Positions 1 to 6,533 of a stretch of DNA of 23,159 nucleotides are shown here, in pieces. Source of the DNA: JANXQE01 sp035651635 (lineage in GTDB: Bacteria; Verrucomicrobiota; Verrucomicrobiia; Limisphaerales; UBA8199); the NCBI GenBank assembly GCA_035651635.1, contig DASRFK010000206.1:1-23159 (forward strand), read 5' to 3'. The notes under the pieces are model-generated. The model was not told the origin of the DNA. It worked only from the letters and a program-made list of their open reading frames with translations, and searched no databases. Positions within the stretch are counted from its first letter, which is position 1, and every line of letters begins with the position of its first letter. The translations under genes were made by a program, and so were the position numbers.

Positions 1-2756
1 GCGATTTGACTGACGAACGGTGCGGTTTGGATGCTTAGTTGCCAACCGCTGGCGACGAGACCTTTTCCGAGGCCGTCATCTTCGATGTAGAGCGACCAGA
101 GGCCGTTGGCATTAGTTCCGTTGAGCCCGTTGAATGCGGACAGTGTCAGATTCGTGGGGCCGGCCGGGACTGAAGGGAAGTTCGCTACAGTTCCAAAACT
201 GCTCGGTTTATAAACGCCCGAGACGATTTGAGCGGTATCGGGCAGGGAGGACGCGGCAGTATCGGAAAACTCGATGGTCGTATTGGCCAGGGGATTGGCT
301 CCGCCGGCATGGCCCATGAGCAGGACTTTGGTTCCCGCCGGGCTGACTAACAATACGTTCATGTTGTCAGGGGCGGAATGCGTTATGCCGAACAGCGCGA
401 CCTGGACCTGGGAGATGGTGCCCAGGAGATTGCTGACGCCAATAGTCGAAGGATAAGGAGCGGCATTGCCGTTGGCCGGCACCGAAATCTGGCTCAGATT
501 CACAAAGAGCGGGTTGCCTTGCGGCAACACGCCGATCAGCACGGTTTGGCTGGTTGAGGCGATGCCATCGGAAACCGTCAACATCACTTGAAGATTATCC
601 GAGGTGTTGGTGCCGACGGGGAAGATGGTGAAGCTGCGGTTATTACCACTGCCTTCGAGGAGAATGTTGGCATCCGGCAGAATCTTTTGATCGCTGGAGG
701 TCGCGGTGACGGTCAGGGTCTGGAGGGGCTGGGTGAGGTCAACGTCACTGACGGTGAAGGGCACCGGGCCGAGTGGTGTTCCAGCTCGAGTGACCTGCTT
801 GACGATGAAGCTCATGGTCGGGGCATGGTTCACAAAGGTGACCGTGACGTTATAGGTGAAGACAGTGACAAAGTTGTTATTGTCTTTGGCGGTAACCGTC
901 ACAGTGGTCTTGCCAAACTGCGGTCCATTGAAGAGCGCCGTCAGGGTGGCGCTGCCGGCGCCCGTGCCGGTATCGAAGGCTTTATTACTGACCCCGATGA
1001 GGGTCGGGTCGGCCGAGACAATCGTCACATCGGAGGCATTAGTAATGGCGCCATCGATGTCGGCAATCGTAAAGCTGACATTCGTGCTGGCCTCTTCAGG
1101 CATGGAAATGTTGGTGACCGTGCTGGTGATGGTGGGTGCCGCTAAGATGTTGAGAACCCAACCGCCGGAAATCTGGGCGGCCGCCCCGCCATTGGTGACC
1201 CAAAGTTTCCAGGTCCCGTTGGGATTGGAATCCGCGAGCGCGGTTAAACCGGCTGCCTTCAGCGCCACCGCCGTGACTGTGTCACTGGCCGGAAGTGCCG
1301 CGCCGCCGCTGGTCCCCGAGAAACTCAACTGCGCGAAGGTATTGGGGCCGGCGCTGCCGGCGTTTTCGAGCAAGGTGATGGGCGTGCCGCCCGGCGGCAC
1401 CAGCGCGAGGCTGAGATTATTCCCCGCGACATTTTTAAGGCCGGAAACGGCCACCGACAAGCTGCCGATCGCGCCGGAAACATTGGAAACCACAATACTG
1501 GAATTGGTGGTGCCCGAGGCGCTCAGACCGAGCAAGTTTGTGCTGGCGAAAATTGGATGCGCAACCGGGCCGACGGTTACCGGCAAGGTGGCAGTGCCGG
1601 TCAGGTTGCCGGCATCTTTCACCGTAAAGGTCAGGGTAGCCGAGCCAGTGAATGCTCCTTGGGGAACAACGGTAAAAGTGCGGAGCCCGCCGCTGTTGGC
1701 GGGATCGAAAAATACACCGGCGGGACTGACGATATTTGTGTCCGAGGAAGAAACGCTAATCGAGAGCGAACTGGCGGGGTCGGTCGGATCAACATCACCA
1801 ACGACGGCGTTGATAACCGGGCTGACGACGCCCGCAAGGGTGGTAACCGAGGCATTCGTGATGGTAATCGTGGGGGCCTGGTTTGAATGGATCACTGCGA
1901 CGGTCACGTTACTGGAGACGGAGCCGAGCCCGTCGCTGACGAAGACAGTGAGCACGTTGGTTCCGAATACATTGAGCTTGGGCGTGAGGACCACATTTCC
2001 AGCGAGGCCCGAGACGCTGCCGGAAGTGCTGACAAAATTGTTTGTTGCGGGGCCGCCAAAGGTGACCGAGTAGCCACCGGCCGGCACACTGGAATCCTGC
2101 AGCGTTAAAGCCAAGTTGCCCGAACCGCCATTCTCACCGAGGTAAACGAGGTTGGTCGCCAGGCTCAGCAACGGGGTCGTATAAAGATTGAGAGTCCAGG
2201 AATCGATCGTGCCTGAGTTGACGGGGGAATCATCCTGAACGTAGAGGCTCCACTTGCCGTTGGGCGTGCTTCCGGCCAGGCCGCCCAGGTTGGCGCCATA
2301 CGGGTGAGCCGGGGCCCCGCCCGGAAAGTCGGTGGCGGAATCAAAATCGCTTGGAGCGTACGTGCCGGAGCCGATTGCCGAAAACTGAGGCAGAGCGCCG
2401 CCGGCGTCGTCGAAAGTCAGAGTGGCGCCGTTAATCGGCTGGCCGCCGCCGCCATTGCGCATCAAGACGACGTTCGAACCGTCGGGGGCAACCAGCAGAA
2501 CTCCAACGTCGTTGGCATAGCCGTGTTTCACGTTGTTCAGAGTGACGGTTACCTTTTCGATCGTGCCCACGATATTGGACTTGGTCAGATCGATGACCGA
2601 TGGGTAAGGCGACCCTGGCGCGTTGTCGTTGATGGTTATGCCGGCCGGTTGGATGGCGACGTATTGGCCGAGGGCCGACATGCACACCATTGCCGATGCC
2701 ATGCCGCCAAGAACCCACGCGCCAAATCCTCCTGCGTTCCTTGAATGCTTCTTCAT
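1..2756 (-). CDS. Large exported protein with three P-domain-like modules (3' end outside window)
   Basis: The reading frame is open from an ATG at 2756 to the window edge (918 codons, no stop), so the C-terminus is missing. Residues 1-31 form a signal peptide (MKKHSR start, hydrophobic stretch, then SALGQ), so the protein is exported. Three jelly-roll modules of the proprotein-convertase P-domain type recur, each closing with an NG-x-W-x-L block and then a W-x-L strand: NGKWSLYVQDD at about 166, NGTWKLWVTNGG at about 513 and NGLWSLYIEDD at about 884. Between them are cadherin/Ig-like beta repeats (such as NQAPTITITN and NHAPTMSFIV). No catalytic domain is visible in the part seen. An adhesin or surface matrix protein, or the tail of an enzyme, would fit. 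No clear Shine-Dalgarno sequence precedes the ATG. A three-unit repeat array lies about 155 bp upstream, identical in layout to the one before the neighbouring araC-type gene, which suggests control by that regulator. Confidence 0.85.
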   Translation of the reverse strand, partial: MKKHSRNAGGFGAWVLGGMASAMVCMSALGQYVAIQPAGITINDNAPGSPYPSVIDLTKSNIVGTIEKVTVTLNNVKHGYANDVGVLLVAPDGSNVVLMRNGGGGQPINGATLTFDDAGGALPQFSAIGSGTYAPSDFDSATDFPGGAPAHPYGANLGGLAGSTPNGKWSLYVQDDSPVNSGTIDSWTLNLYTTPLLSLATNLVYLGENGGSGNLALTLQDSSVPAGGYSVTFGGPATNNFVSTSGSVSGLAGNVVLTPKLNVFGTNVLTVFVSDGLGSVSSNVTVAVIHSNQAPTITITNASVTTLAGVVSPVINAVVGDVDPTDPASSLSISVSSSDTNIVSPAGVFFDPANSGGLRTFTVVPQGAFTGSATLTFTVKDAGNLTGTATLPVTVGPVAHPIFASTNLLGLSASGTTNSSIVVSNVSGAIGSLSVAVSGLKNVAGNNLSLALVPPGGTPITLLENAGSAGPNTFAQLSFSGTSGGAALPASDTVTAVALKAAGLTALADSNPNGTWKLWVTNGGAAAQISGGWVLNILAAPTITSTVTNISMPEEASTNVSFTIADIDGAITNASDVTIVSADPTLIGVSNKAFDTGTGAGSATLTALFNGPQFGKTTVTVTAKDNNNFVTVFTYNVTVTFVNHAPTMSFIVKQVTRAGTPLGPVPFTVSDVDLTQPLQTLTVTATSSDQKILPDANILLEGSGNNRSFTIFPVGTNTSDNLQVMLTVSDGIASTSQTVLIGVLPQGNPLFVNLSQISVPANGNAAPYPSTIGVSNLLGTISQVQVALFGITHSAPDNMNVLLVSPAGTKVLLMGHAGGANPLANTTIEFSDTAASSLPDTAQIVSGVYKPSSFGTVANFPSVPAGPTNLTLSAFNGLNGTNANGLWSLYIEDDGLGKGLVASGWQLSIQTAPFVSQI

Positions 2757-2872
2757 ATTTGTTAATTTGGTTTTCGGCTCAGAATCGGACGCCTGATGGT
2801 TCAGCACAAACTCCGACTTGACCAAAGTTTTCATTGATTAGCGGTCTTGAAACTCTCGCTCTGCGTGTCGCA

Positions 2873-2901
2873 ATTAAGAGATGACTGAGAGAAGCCAGCA
2901 A
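2873..2901 (-). promoter_or_regulatory. Possible weak promoter for the P-domain protein
   Basis: On the minus strand a TTGCTG (2901-2896) and a CTTAAT (2878-2873) are separated by 17 nt, about 10 nt downstream of the repeat array. Both hexamers are poor matches to the sigma-70 consensus, as expected for an activator-dependent promoter, but the match could be chance. Confidence 0.25.
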
Positions 2902-2911
2902 ACCAAAAGGA

Positions 2912-2969
2912 TTATCCAAAACCGACATTGTTGTCTAAGCCCGACAAAGTTTATCCATATGCGACATTC
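2912..2969 (-). promoter_or_regulatory. Three-unit 19-bp direct-repeat array, candidate AraC operator (target gene)
   Basis: On the plus strand the units are TTATCCAAAACCGACATTG (2912), TTGTCTAAGCCCGACAAAG (2931) and TTATCCATATGCGACATTC (2951). They share the pattern TTrTCyA...CGACA and start 19 and 20 bp apart, about two helical turns. The same motif with the same spacing occurs at 3525-3582 just before the regulator gene. AraC-family proteins commonly bind about 17-20 bp sites in direct repeat. Assignment to the adjacent regulator is inference. Confidence 0.7.
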
Positions 2970-3061
2970 TTATGAGAAATCGATTCAGTTTTCACTGCGC
3001 TAACCGAAATAACGAAGCGAGCGTGGCAGAAGTATTTACAGCTGATGAAGTCGCGCTGAGA

Positions 3062-3514
3062 CTATCTTTCGAAAAGACTACCAGGCCGCAGCGCGTTCCA
3101 ATTACTTTTCGAGAGCTTTACAGACTGAGAACCTTGAGGCTCAGTAGCGGACGGGGCGAAACTCTGAGGTGAGGTACCGAAGACTTTTTTGAATTCGCGG
3201 CAGAAATGGGACTCATTAGCGAATTTAAGTTCGCTGGCGGCGGCTTTGTTAGAATAGCCCTGAGCAATCAATTCTTTAGCGAGACGGCACTGGAGTTCTC
3301 GCAGCCAATGGCTTGGGGTACAATGGAGATGCTGCCGGAAGAGGCGCTGCAATTGGCGTTCGGAAATAGAACACAGCGAGGCCATCTTGGCAGAGCTGAA
3401 GTCTGCCTCCCTGGCAACCTGTTCCCATTGCTCAATTGTTAGTAGGCTCCCTTGCACGTCAATCCAGTTTAAAACATTGTGGACAATCAAGGCCGCCTTA
3501 TCTCTGCGCGGCAA
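3062..3514 (-). CDS. Small AraC-family transcriptional regulator (DNA-binding domain only)
   Basis: The frame encodes 150 residues from a TTG at 3514; the stop is at 3062. Residues about 38-118 are a standard AraC/XylS double helix-turn-helix: a first helix pair around CSISERQLQRLFRQH and a second ending in FANESHFCREFKKVFGTSP, the family signature. Typical members have 250-300 residues with a sensor domain; here none is present and only about 35 residues precede the DNA-binding part. No ATG is available upstream before an in-frame stop at 3548-3550. A GTG at 3457 (residue 20) is an alternative start and would fit the possible promoter at 3497-3524. The gene is codirectional with the exported gene downstream and sits between two copies of the same repeat array, so autoregulation plus control of that gene is the likely role. 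It could also be a remnant of a longer regulator, but the DNA-binding domain is intact. Confidence 0.8.
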   Translation of the reverse strand: MPRRDKAALIVHNVLNWIDVQGSLLTIEQWEQVAREADFSSAKMASLCSISERQLQRLFRQHLHCTPSHWLRELQCRLAKELIAQGYSNKAAASELKFANESHFCREFKKVFGTSPQSFAPSATEPQGSQSVKLSKSNWNALRPGSLFER

Positions 3515-3524
3515 ACTAAAACAA
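3497..3524 (-). promoter_or_regulatory. Possible promoter abutting the upstream operator array
   Basis: Minus-strand TTGTTT (3524-3519) and GATAAG (3502-3497) are 16 nt apart, and the -35 hexamer directly touches the last repeat unit of the array at 3525. That geometry is typical of an activator contacting RNA polymerase at -35. If used, the TTG start at 3514 lies inside the promoter and translation would begin at the GTG at 3457. The match is weak and unproven. Confidence 0.3.
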
Positions 3525-3582
3525 TTGTCTAAAACCGAAATGTTTATCTAAAACCGACTTTCATTATCCAGCGGCGACATTG
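3525..3582 (-). promoter_or_regulatory. Second three-unit direct-repeat array, candidate autoregulatory operator
   Basis: On the plus strand the units are TTGTCTAAAACCGAAATG (3525), TTATCTAAAACCGACTTTC (3544) and TTATCCAGCGGCGACATTG (3564), again 19 and then 20 bp apart. They are the same motif as the array at 2912-2969, so layout as well as sequence is duplicated. The array lies directly upstream of the AraC-type gene. Confidence 0.7.
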
Positions 3583-3640
3583 CGGGGCGGTTCCCACGCC
3601 GGGGGGTTAGGACTTGAGGCCCAAATATGCCGTGGAAAAC

Positions 3641-3670
3641 CACCGATGAACACCGATTCACACGGATAGA
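3641..3670. repeat. Short 10-bp-period tandem repeat
   Basis: CACCGATGAA, CACCGATTCA and CACGGATAGA follow one another with an exact 10-bp period in a gene-free gap. It resembles the short CACGGAT-type intergenic repeats I associate with Verrucomicrobiota genomes; that association is from memory and was not checked. Confidence 0.45.
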
Positions 3671-3681
3671 ACAGGCAGCAA

Positions 3682-3797
3682 GAGTGTTTTAGAATTCGGT
3701 TTGGAGACCCGCCTTGAGGCGGTTTTGGCGCCTGGCCGCCTAAAGGCGGGACTCCGAACTCATACGCCCACGCCAGGTCGGTATTTTTAAAACATTC
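3682..3797. repeat. Palindromic MITE-like element, copy 1 (116 bp)
   Basis: Imperfect 13-bp terminal inverted repeats (GAGTGTTTTAGAA at 3682-3694 and the complement of GAATGTTTTAAAA at 3785-3797) bound a GC-rich core. The core holds two small hairpins, CCGCCTTGAGGCGG and CCGCCTAAAGGCGG, that can also pair with each other into one long hairpin. A second copy of 115 bp lies at 6341-6455. It has no coding capacity, so it would need a transposase in trans. The element occupies most of the gap between the AraC-type gene and the hydrolase gene. Confidence 0.7.
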
Positions 3798-3867
3798 CAG
3801 GGTTTACGACTTCAGATTGCCAGCCGATGCAAGCCGACCATAGATATGGTTAACTTCAAGACCGGAA

Positions 3868-3884
3868 GCCGAGTGCAACTCGGC
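3868..3884 (-). terminator. Small hairpin downstream of the hydrolase gene
   Basis: GCCGAGT and ACTCGGC form a perfect 7-bp stem with a GCA loop, about 43 nt past the hydrolase stop. No T-run follows on the minus strand, so it may be a repeat or a weak terminator. Confidence 0.3.
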
Positions 3885-3926
3885 GCTGCGCCCCTCGCTT
3901 CGACCTCGTTTTGCAACGGGCTTTAG

Positions 3927-4784
3927 CTAGTGCTGCGCCGGTTGGAGGAAGTCCAGGGCTTGAGCGAGGATGTTGGTGTTTGGAACCGAATGGCCCATTC
4001 CTGGAACCTCCAGGTACAGAACATTGCGGAAGCCTTCGCGTTTGAAGCCGCCCTGCGCGAGGGATTGAGTACTGGGGCGATTCGGGTCGGTCTCACCGGT
4101 GACCAGAGCGAAGCGGCCGGATCGTTTCGCCCGCGCCAGGGCAGAAGGCGCAGGATCGAAAGTAGCCGGAGACTCTTCACCGGCGGAACTGCGGACAGAG
4201 CGGTAAAAATTCACGCCGCACAAACAGAGTGTTCCGCTGTAGAGATCGCCATAAGCGACGCCGAGCATGCTGGCGATCCGGCTTCCGCCCGAAAAACCGC
4301 TAATATAGATGCGATTGCGATCCACGGGGTAGCTGCGACACATATTGCAAGTTGCGTCCAGGGCAAGGCGAAAACGATCCAGCGGATGCCGGTCATTGCC
4401 GGATTTATAAGCACCGACCAGGAGCAAGTGATGGTTTCCCAACTCGGAAAGCAGCGCTTCGGGAACTTGGGCCTGATTCTCCGGGCTAATCCAAACAAGC
4501 AGACCCCACTCCTGGTTCGTGGAATATCCGGAGGGAAGCACAATGCGAAATTTCTCGGACGCCAGGTCATAGGGCGGCAAAGGAACCGAATATCCGAGAT
4601 GGCGTCCGATTTCGGCCGCCGAGCTGTACGGGGCGGATTCGAGGAATTGACGGTCTCTTTGTTCAGCCAAGGAAAGATTTGGAGCTTCGCGAGCCGTGAG
4701 GAGAAACGGGTGGGAAAGCCACACAATTGCGGCGAGAACCGTCAGGAGGCGAACCTTCGAAGTCAGATCGGAGGGGGCGATCAT
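3927..4784 (-). CDS. Exported alpha/beta hydrolase (esterase, PHB-depolymerase/CE1-like)
   Basis: This 285-residue protein starts with a basic/hydrophobic leader (about residues 11-31), indicating export or membrane anchoring. The core reads as an alpha/beta hydrolase: a strand LLVWISPEN, then DRNRIYISGFSGGSR with the nucleophile elbow GFSGG at 163-167 (Ser165), a candidate acid in GETDPN (Asp233) and the catalytic His in GMGHS (His265). The layout resembles secreted esterases of the PHB-depolymerase/feruloyl-esterase type; the substrate cannot be read from sequence. Its ATG overlaps the TGA of the isonitrile hydratase-like gene by four bases (ATGA), so translation is probably coupled and the gene is third in the coaE operon. 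A run of four Cys (146, 149, 187, 189) could form disulfides in the periplasm. Confidence 0.85.
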   Translation of the reverse strand: MIAPSDLTSKVRLLTVLAAIVWLSHPFLLTAREAPNLSLAEQRDRQFLESAPYSSAAEIGRHLGYSVPLPPYDLASEKFRIVLPSGYSTNQEWGLLVWISPENQAQVPEALLSELGNHHLLLVGAYKSGNDRHPLDRFRLALDATCNMCRSYPVDRNRIYISGFSGGSRIASMLGVAYGDLYSGTLCLCGVNFYRSVRSSAGEESPATFDPAPSALARAKRSGRFALVTGETDPNRPSTQSLAQGGFKREGFRNVLYLEVPGMGHSVPNTNILAQALDFLQPAQH

Positions 4785-5479
4785 TTTGAGCTCGCAAGCG
4801 ACTCGCGGGTGATCCGCCGGATGATGGCTTCACGTTGTTGAAGCAATTCAGCCATCCGGGCGCGGTTTGCCGCGAGAACCGCCGGCGCAGCCGTCTCGGG
4901 ACTGCCGCTATTGAAAGGAGGCTCGGGCGCGTACTGAATGTAGAGCTGGATTTCCTGGGCGGCCTGGTCGCCGCGTAATAGGGCAACGACCCGAAGCGCG
5001 CCGTCGAAACCGGCCGTGACGCCGGCGGTAGTGACGCAAGGGCCGTCGATGACGACTCGCTCCTGTACGGGAATAGCGCCGAAAAATTTCAGCAAATGAT
5101 GGGAGGCCCAGTGCGTCGTGGCTTTGCGGCCCCGCAAGAGTCCGGCGGCGCCCAGAACGAGCGCCCCGGTACAGACACTCATCACGAGCCGGGCACGAGC
5201 CGACTGCTTGCGAATGAAATCGAGCGTTTCCCCATCCTCCATCACCGCGTTGACTCCGCCGCCGCCTGGAACCAGAAGAACATCCAATTGAGGAGCCTCA
5301 GAAAAGGTTTTTTCAGGAGTAAGGATTAATCCGCGCGCGTCGCGGAGAGGATCCTTGCGTTTGGCCAGAATATGAAATTGGGAGTTTGGCACCCGCGACA
5401 AGACTTCGAAGGGCCCGGTGAAGTCAGCCTGGTCCAGGCCGGGAAAGAGAATACCGCCGAGAAGAAGTTGTTCACTCAT
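4781..5479 (-). CDS. inhA: Isonitrile hydratase-like DJ-1/PfpI protein
   Basis: This 232-residue cytoplasmic protein has a class I glutamine-amidotransferase-like fold of the DJ-1/PfpI superfamily. The nucleophile elbow is SVCTGALVLGAAGLL with Cys103, followed by ATTHW and the C-terminal block YAPEPPFNSGSP. As I recall it, the cyclohexyl-isocyanide hydratase InhA of Pseudomonas putida (228 residues, essential Asp17 and Cys101) has the same blocks; its Asp17 corresponds to Asp19 here (QADFTGP). The reaction would be hydration of an isonitrile to an N-substituted formamide. The frame is open upstream to 5671, but that extension is the shadow of coaE. The ATG at 5479 overlaps the coaE stop as ATGA and gives the family length. 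It could instead act on another electrophile, since many DJ-1/PfpI paralogues are unassigned. Confidence 0.85.
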   Translation of the reverse strand: MSEQLLLGGILFPGLDQADFTGPFEVLSRVPNSQFHILAKRKDPLRDARGLILTPEKTFSEAPQLDVLLVPGGGGVNAVMEDGETLDFIRKQSARARLVMSVCTGALVLGAAGLLRGRKATTHWASHHLLKFFGAIPVQERVVIDGPCVTTAGVTAGFDGALRVVALLRGDQAAQEIQLYIQYAPEPPFNSGSPETAAPAVLAANRARMAELLQQREAIIRRITRESLASSK

Positions 5480-6060
5480 AATTTGGCAAGAATACGGTCG
5501 AGCTGGGCGGCGTGAATGTCCATGGAACCGTCGGTCCAGATCACATAATTGGAGCGGGTGATTTTTTCGTCGACAGGGGATTGCGCGAGAATGCGCTGCT
5601 CGATTTGCTGAGCGGACCAGCCACGCGCGCGCAAGCGGGCAGTTTGCGTGGCGCTCGAGCAGGCGACGCAAATCACGGCATTGAGTTCCGTTTCGGCTTT
5701 AGTCTCAAAAAGCAGAGGGATAGCCACCACGCCAAGAGCGTGATTGGTCGCGCGCCAGGTTTGCGCCTGGGCCCGCCATTGTTGGCGGATGAGTGGATGA
5801 AGGATGGCTTCGAGCTGCTTGCGGGCTGCTGGATCGCCAAAGACCTGCCGGGCCAGGACCTCGCGGCGGAGGCGGCCTTCAGTATCGACGATGTCCGGGC
5901 CAAAGACGCGTTGGACTTCGGCCAAGGCAGGTTGGCCAGGCTCGACCAAGGCGCGCGCGAGGTTGTCCGTGTCGATTACCGGAATGCCGCGCTGTTGAAG
6001 CAAATCGGCGCAGGCGGATTTGCCCATCCCCACACCGCCGGTCAGCCCGAGGAGTTTCAC
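5476..6060 (-). CDS. coaE: Dephospho-CoA kinase
   Basis: CoaE phosphorylates the 3'-hydroxyl of dephospho-CoA with ATP, the last step of coenzyme A synthesis, in the cytoplasm. The 194-residue length is normal for the family. Visible marks are the P-loop GGVGMGKS (residues 8-15), the substrate-site DTD motif (30-32), LHPLI in the lid region and PLLFE, all typical of CoaE. The start is a GTG at 6060; no ATG occurs upstream before an in-frame TGA. Its stop overlaps the start of the inhA-like gene (ATGA), making it the first gene of a three-gene coupled operon. The upstream gap contains several hairpin repeats but no convincing promoter that I can point to. Confidence 0.95.
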   Translation of the reverse strand: MKLLGLTGGVGMGKSACADLLQQRGIPVIDTDNLARALVEPGQPALAEVQRVFGPDIVDTEGRLRREVLARQVFGDPAARKQLEAILHPLIRQQWRAQAQTWRATNHALGVVAIPLLFETKAETELNAVICVACSSATQTARLRARGWSAQQIEQRILAQSPVDEKITRSNYVIWTDGSMDIHAAQLDRILAKL

Positions 6061-6191
6061 GCGGCGAGGGTACTTGGGGAAATGGGCGGCGTCGAGAATG
6101 ACACTTGCGGGTCAGGCGGGTTGAAAGTTGCAGGTTAACCCACATCTTAACCGCACCCGCTGAGGTTATCTCATTCATCCGGTTGGGTTCA

Positions 6192-6263
6192 GGGCCGAAG
6201 GCCCGGTTCATACCAGCCCAGGGCTGTCGCCCTGGGCTGGTATAAGTGACGCCGTTGGCGTCA
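6192..6263. repeat. Cluster of three perfect hairpins
   Basis: Three adjacent palindromes occur: GGGCC-GAA-GGCCC (6192-6204), a 15-bp perfect stem ATACCAGCCCAGGGC with TGTC loop (6210-6243), and TGACGCC-GTT-GGCGTCA (6247-6263). They lie 130-200 bp upstream of coaE in non-coding DNA. The regular layout suggests a dispersed REP-like repeat; a structured leader RNA is less likely. Confidence 0.65.
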
Positions 6264-6340
6264 GTACACCTGCAAACCCTAGTGACATTGGTCCGCAATG
6301 TGAAGGGGCCAAAGAGTGCCATCTTGGAAAAGGTCTAAGA

Positions 6341-6455
6341 GCGTGTTTTAAAACATCGGCTTGGGGTTGGGCTTTGGGTTTGGAGTCCCGCCTTCAGGCG
6401 GTTTTGGCGGCGGGCCGCCTAAAGGCGGGACTCCAAACCGAATTTTAACACACGC
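6341..6455. repeat. Palindromic MITE-like element, copy 2 (115 bp)
   Basis: The terminal inverted repeats GCGTGTTTTAAAA (6341-6353) and the complement of GCGTGTGTTAAAA (6443-6455) differ by one base. The core is the same double hairpin as copy 1 at 3682-3797 (CCGCCTTCAGGCGG and CCGCCTAAAGGCGG), flanked by GGAGTCC/GGACTCC. It lies just beyond the terminator candidate of the S53 peptidase gene. Confidence 0.7.
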
Positions 6456-6465
6456 CCTAAAAGGA

Positions 6466-6489
6466 AACGCCGGCAAGGATGCCGGCGTT
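6466..6489 (-). terminator. Intrinsic terminator candidate of the S53 peptidase gene
   Basis: AACGCCGGCA and TGCCGGCGTT form a perfect 10-bp stem with a 4-nt loop, about 45 nt after the peptidase stop. On the minus strand it is followed by TCCTTTT. The short T-run makes it plausible but not textbook. Such CGCCGGC hairpins may also be dispersed repeats. Confidence 0.55.
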
Positions 6490-6533
6490 CCGAATTTGCG
6501 GGCGATGGGTAGCCGCCAATAGTTGAGTCCCGT

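Noticed and set aside
856..2073. Long plus-strand open frame (405 codons)
   Set aside because: It is antisense to the exported P-domain gene, whose minus-strand translation has a signal peptide and recognisable domains; the plus-strand product has only low-complexity Val/Thr/Pro/Ala content from GC-rich codons.
2912..3582. CRISPR-like reading of the repeat arrays
   Set aside because: Units are contiguous with no spacers, diverge from each other, number only three per array, and no cas gene is nearby.
3930..4841. Plus-strand open frame of 303 codons
   Set aside because: It is a shadow of the alpha/beta hydrolase gene, which has an intact catalytic triad and an operon overlap on the minus strand.
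5480..5671. N-terminal extension of the inhA-like frame
   Set aside because: It lies inside coaE, has no family similarity and is Arg-rich; the ATG at 5479 gives the known family length.
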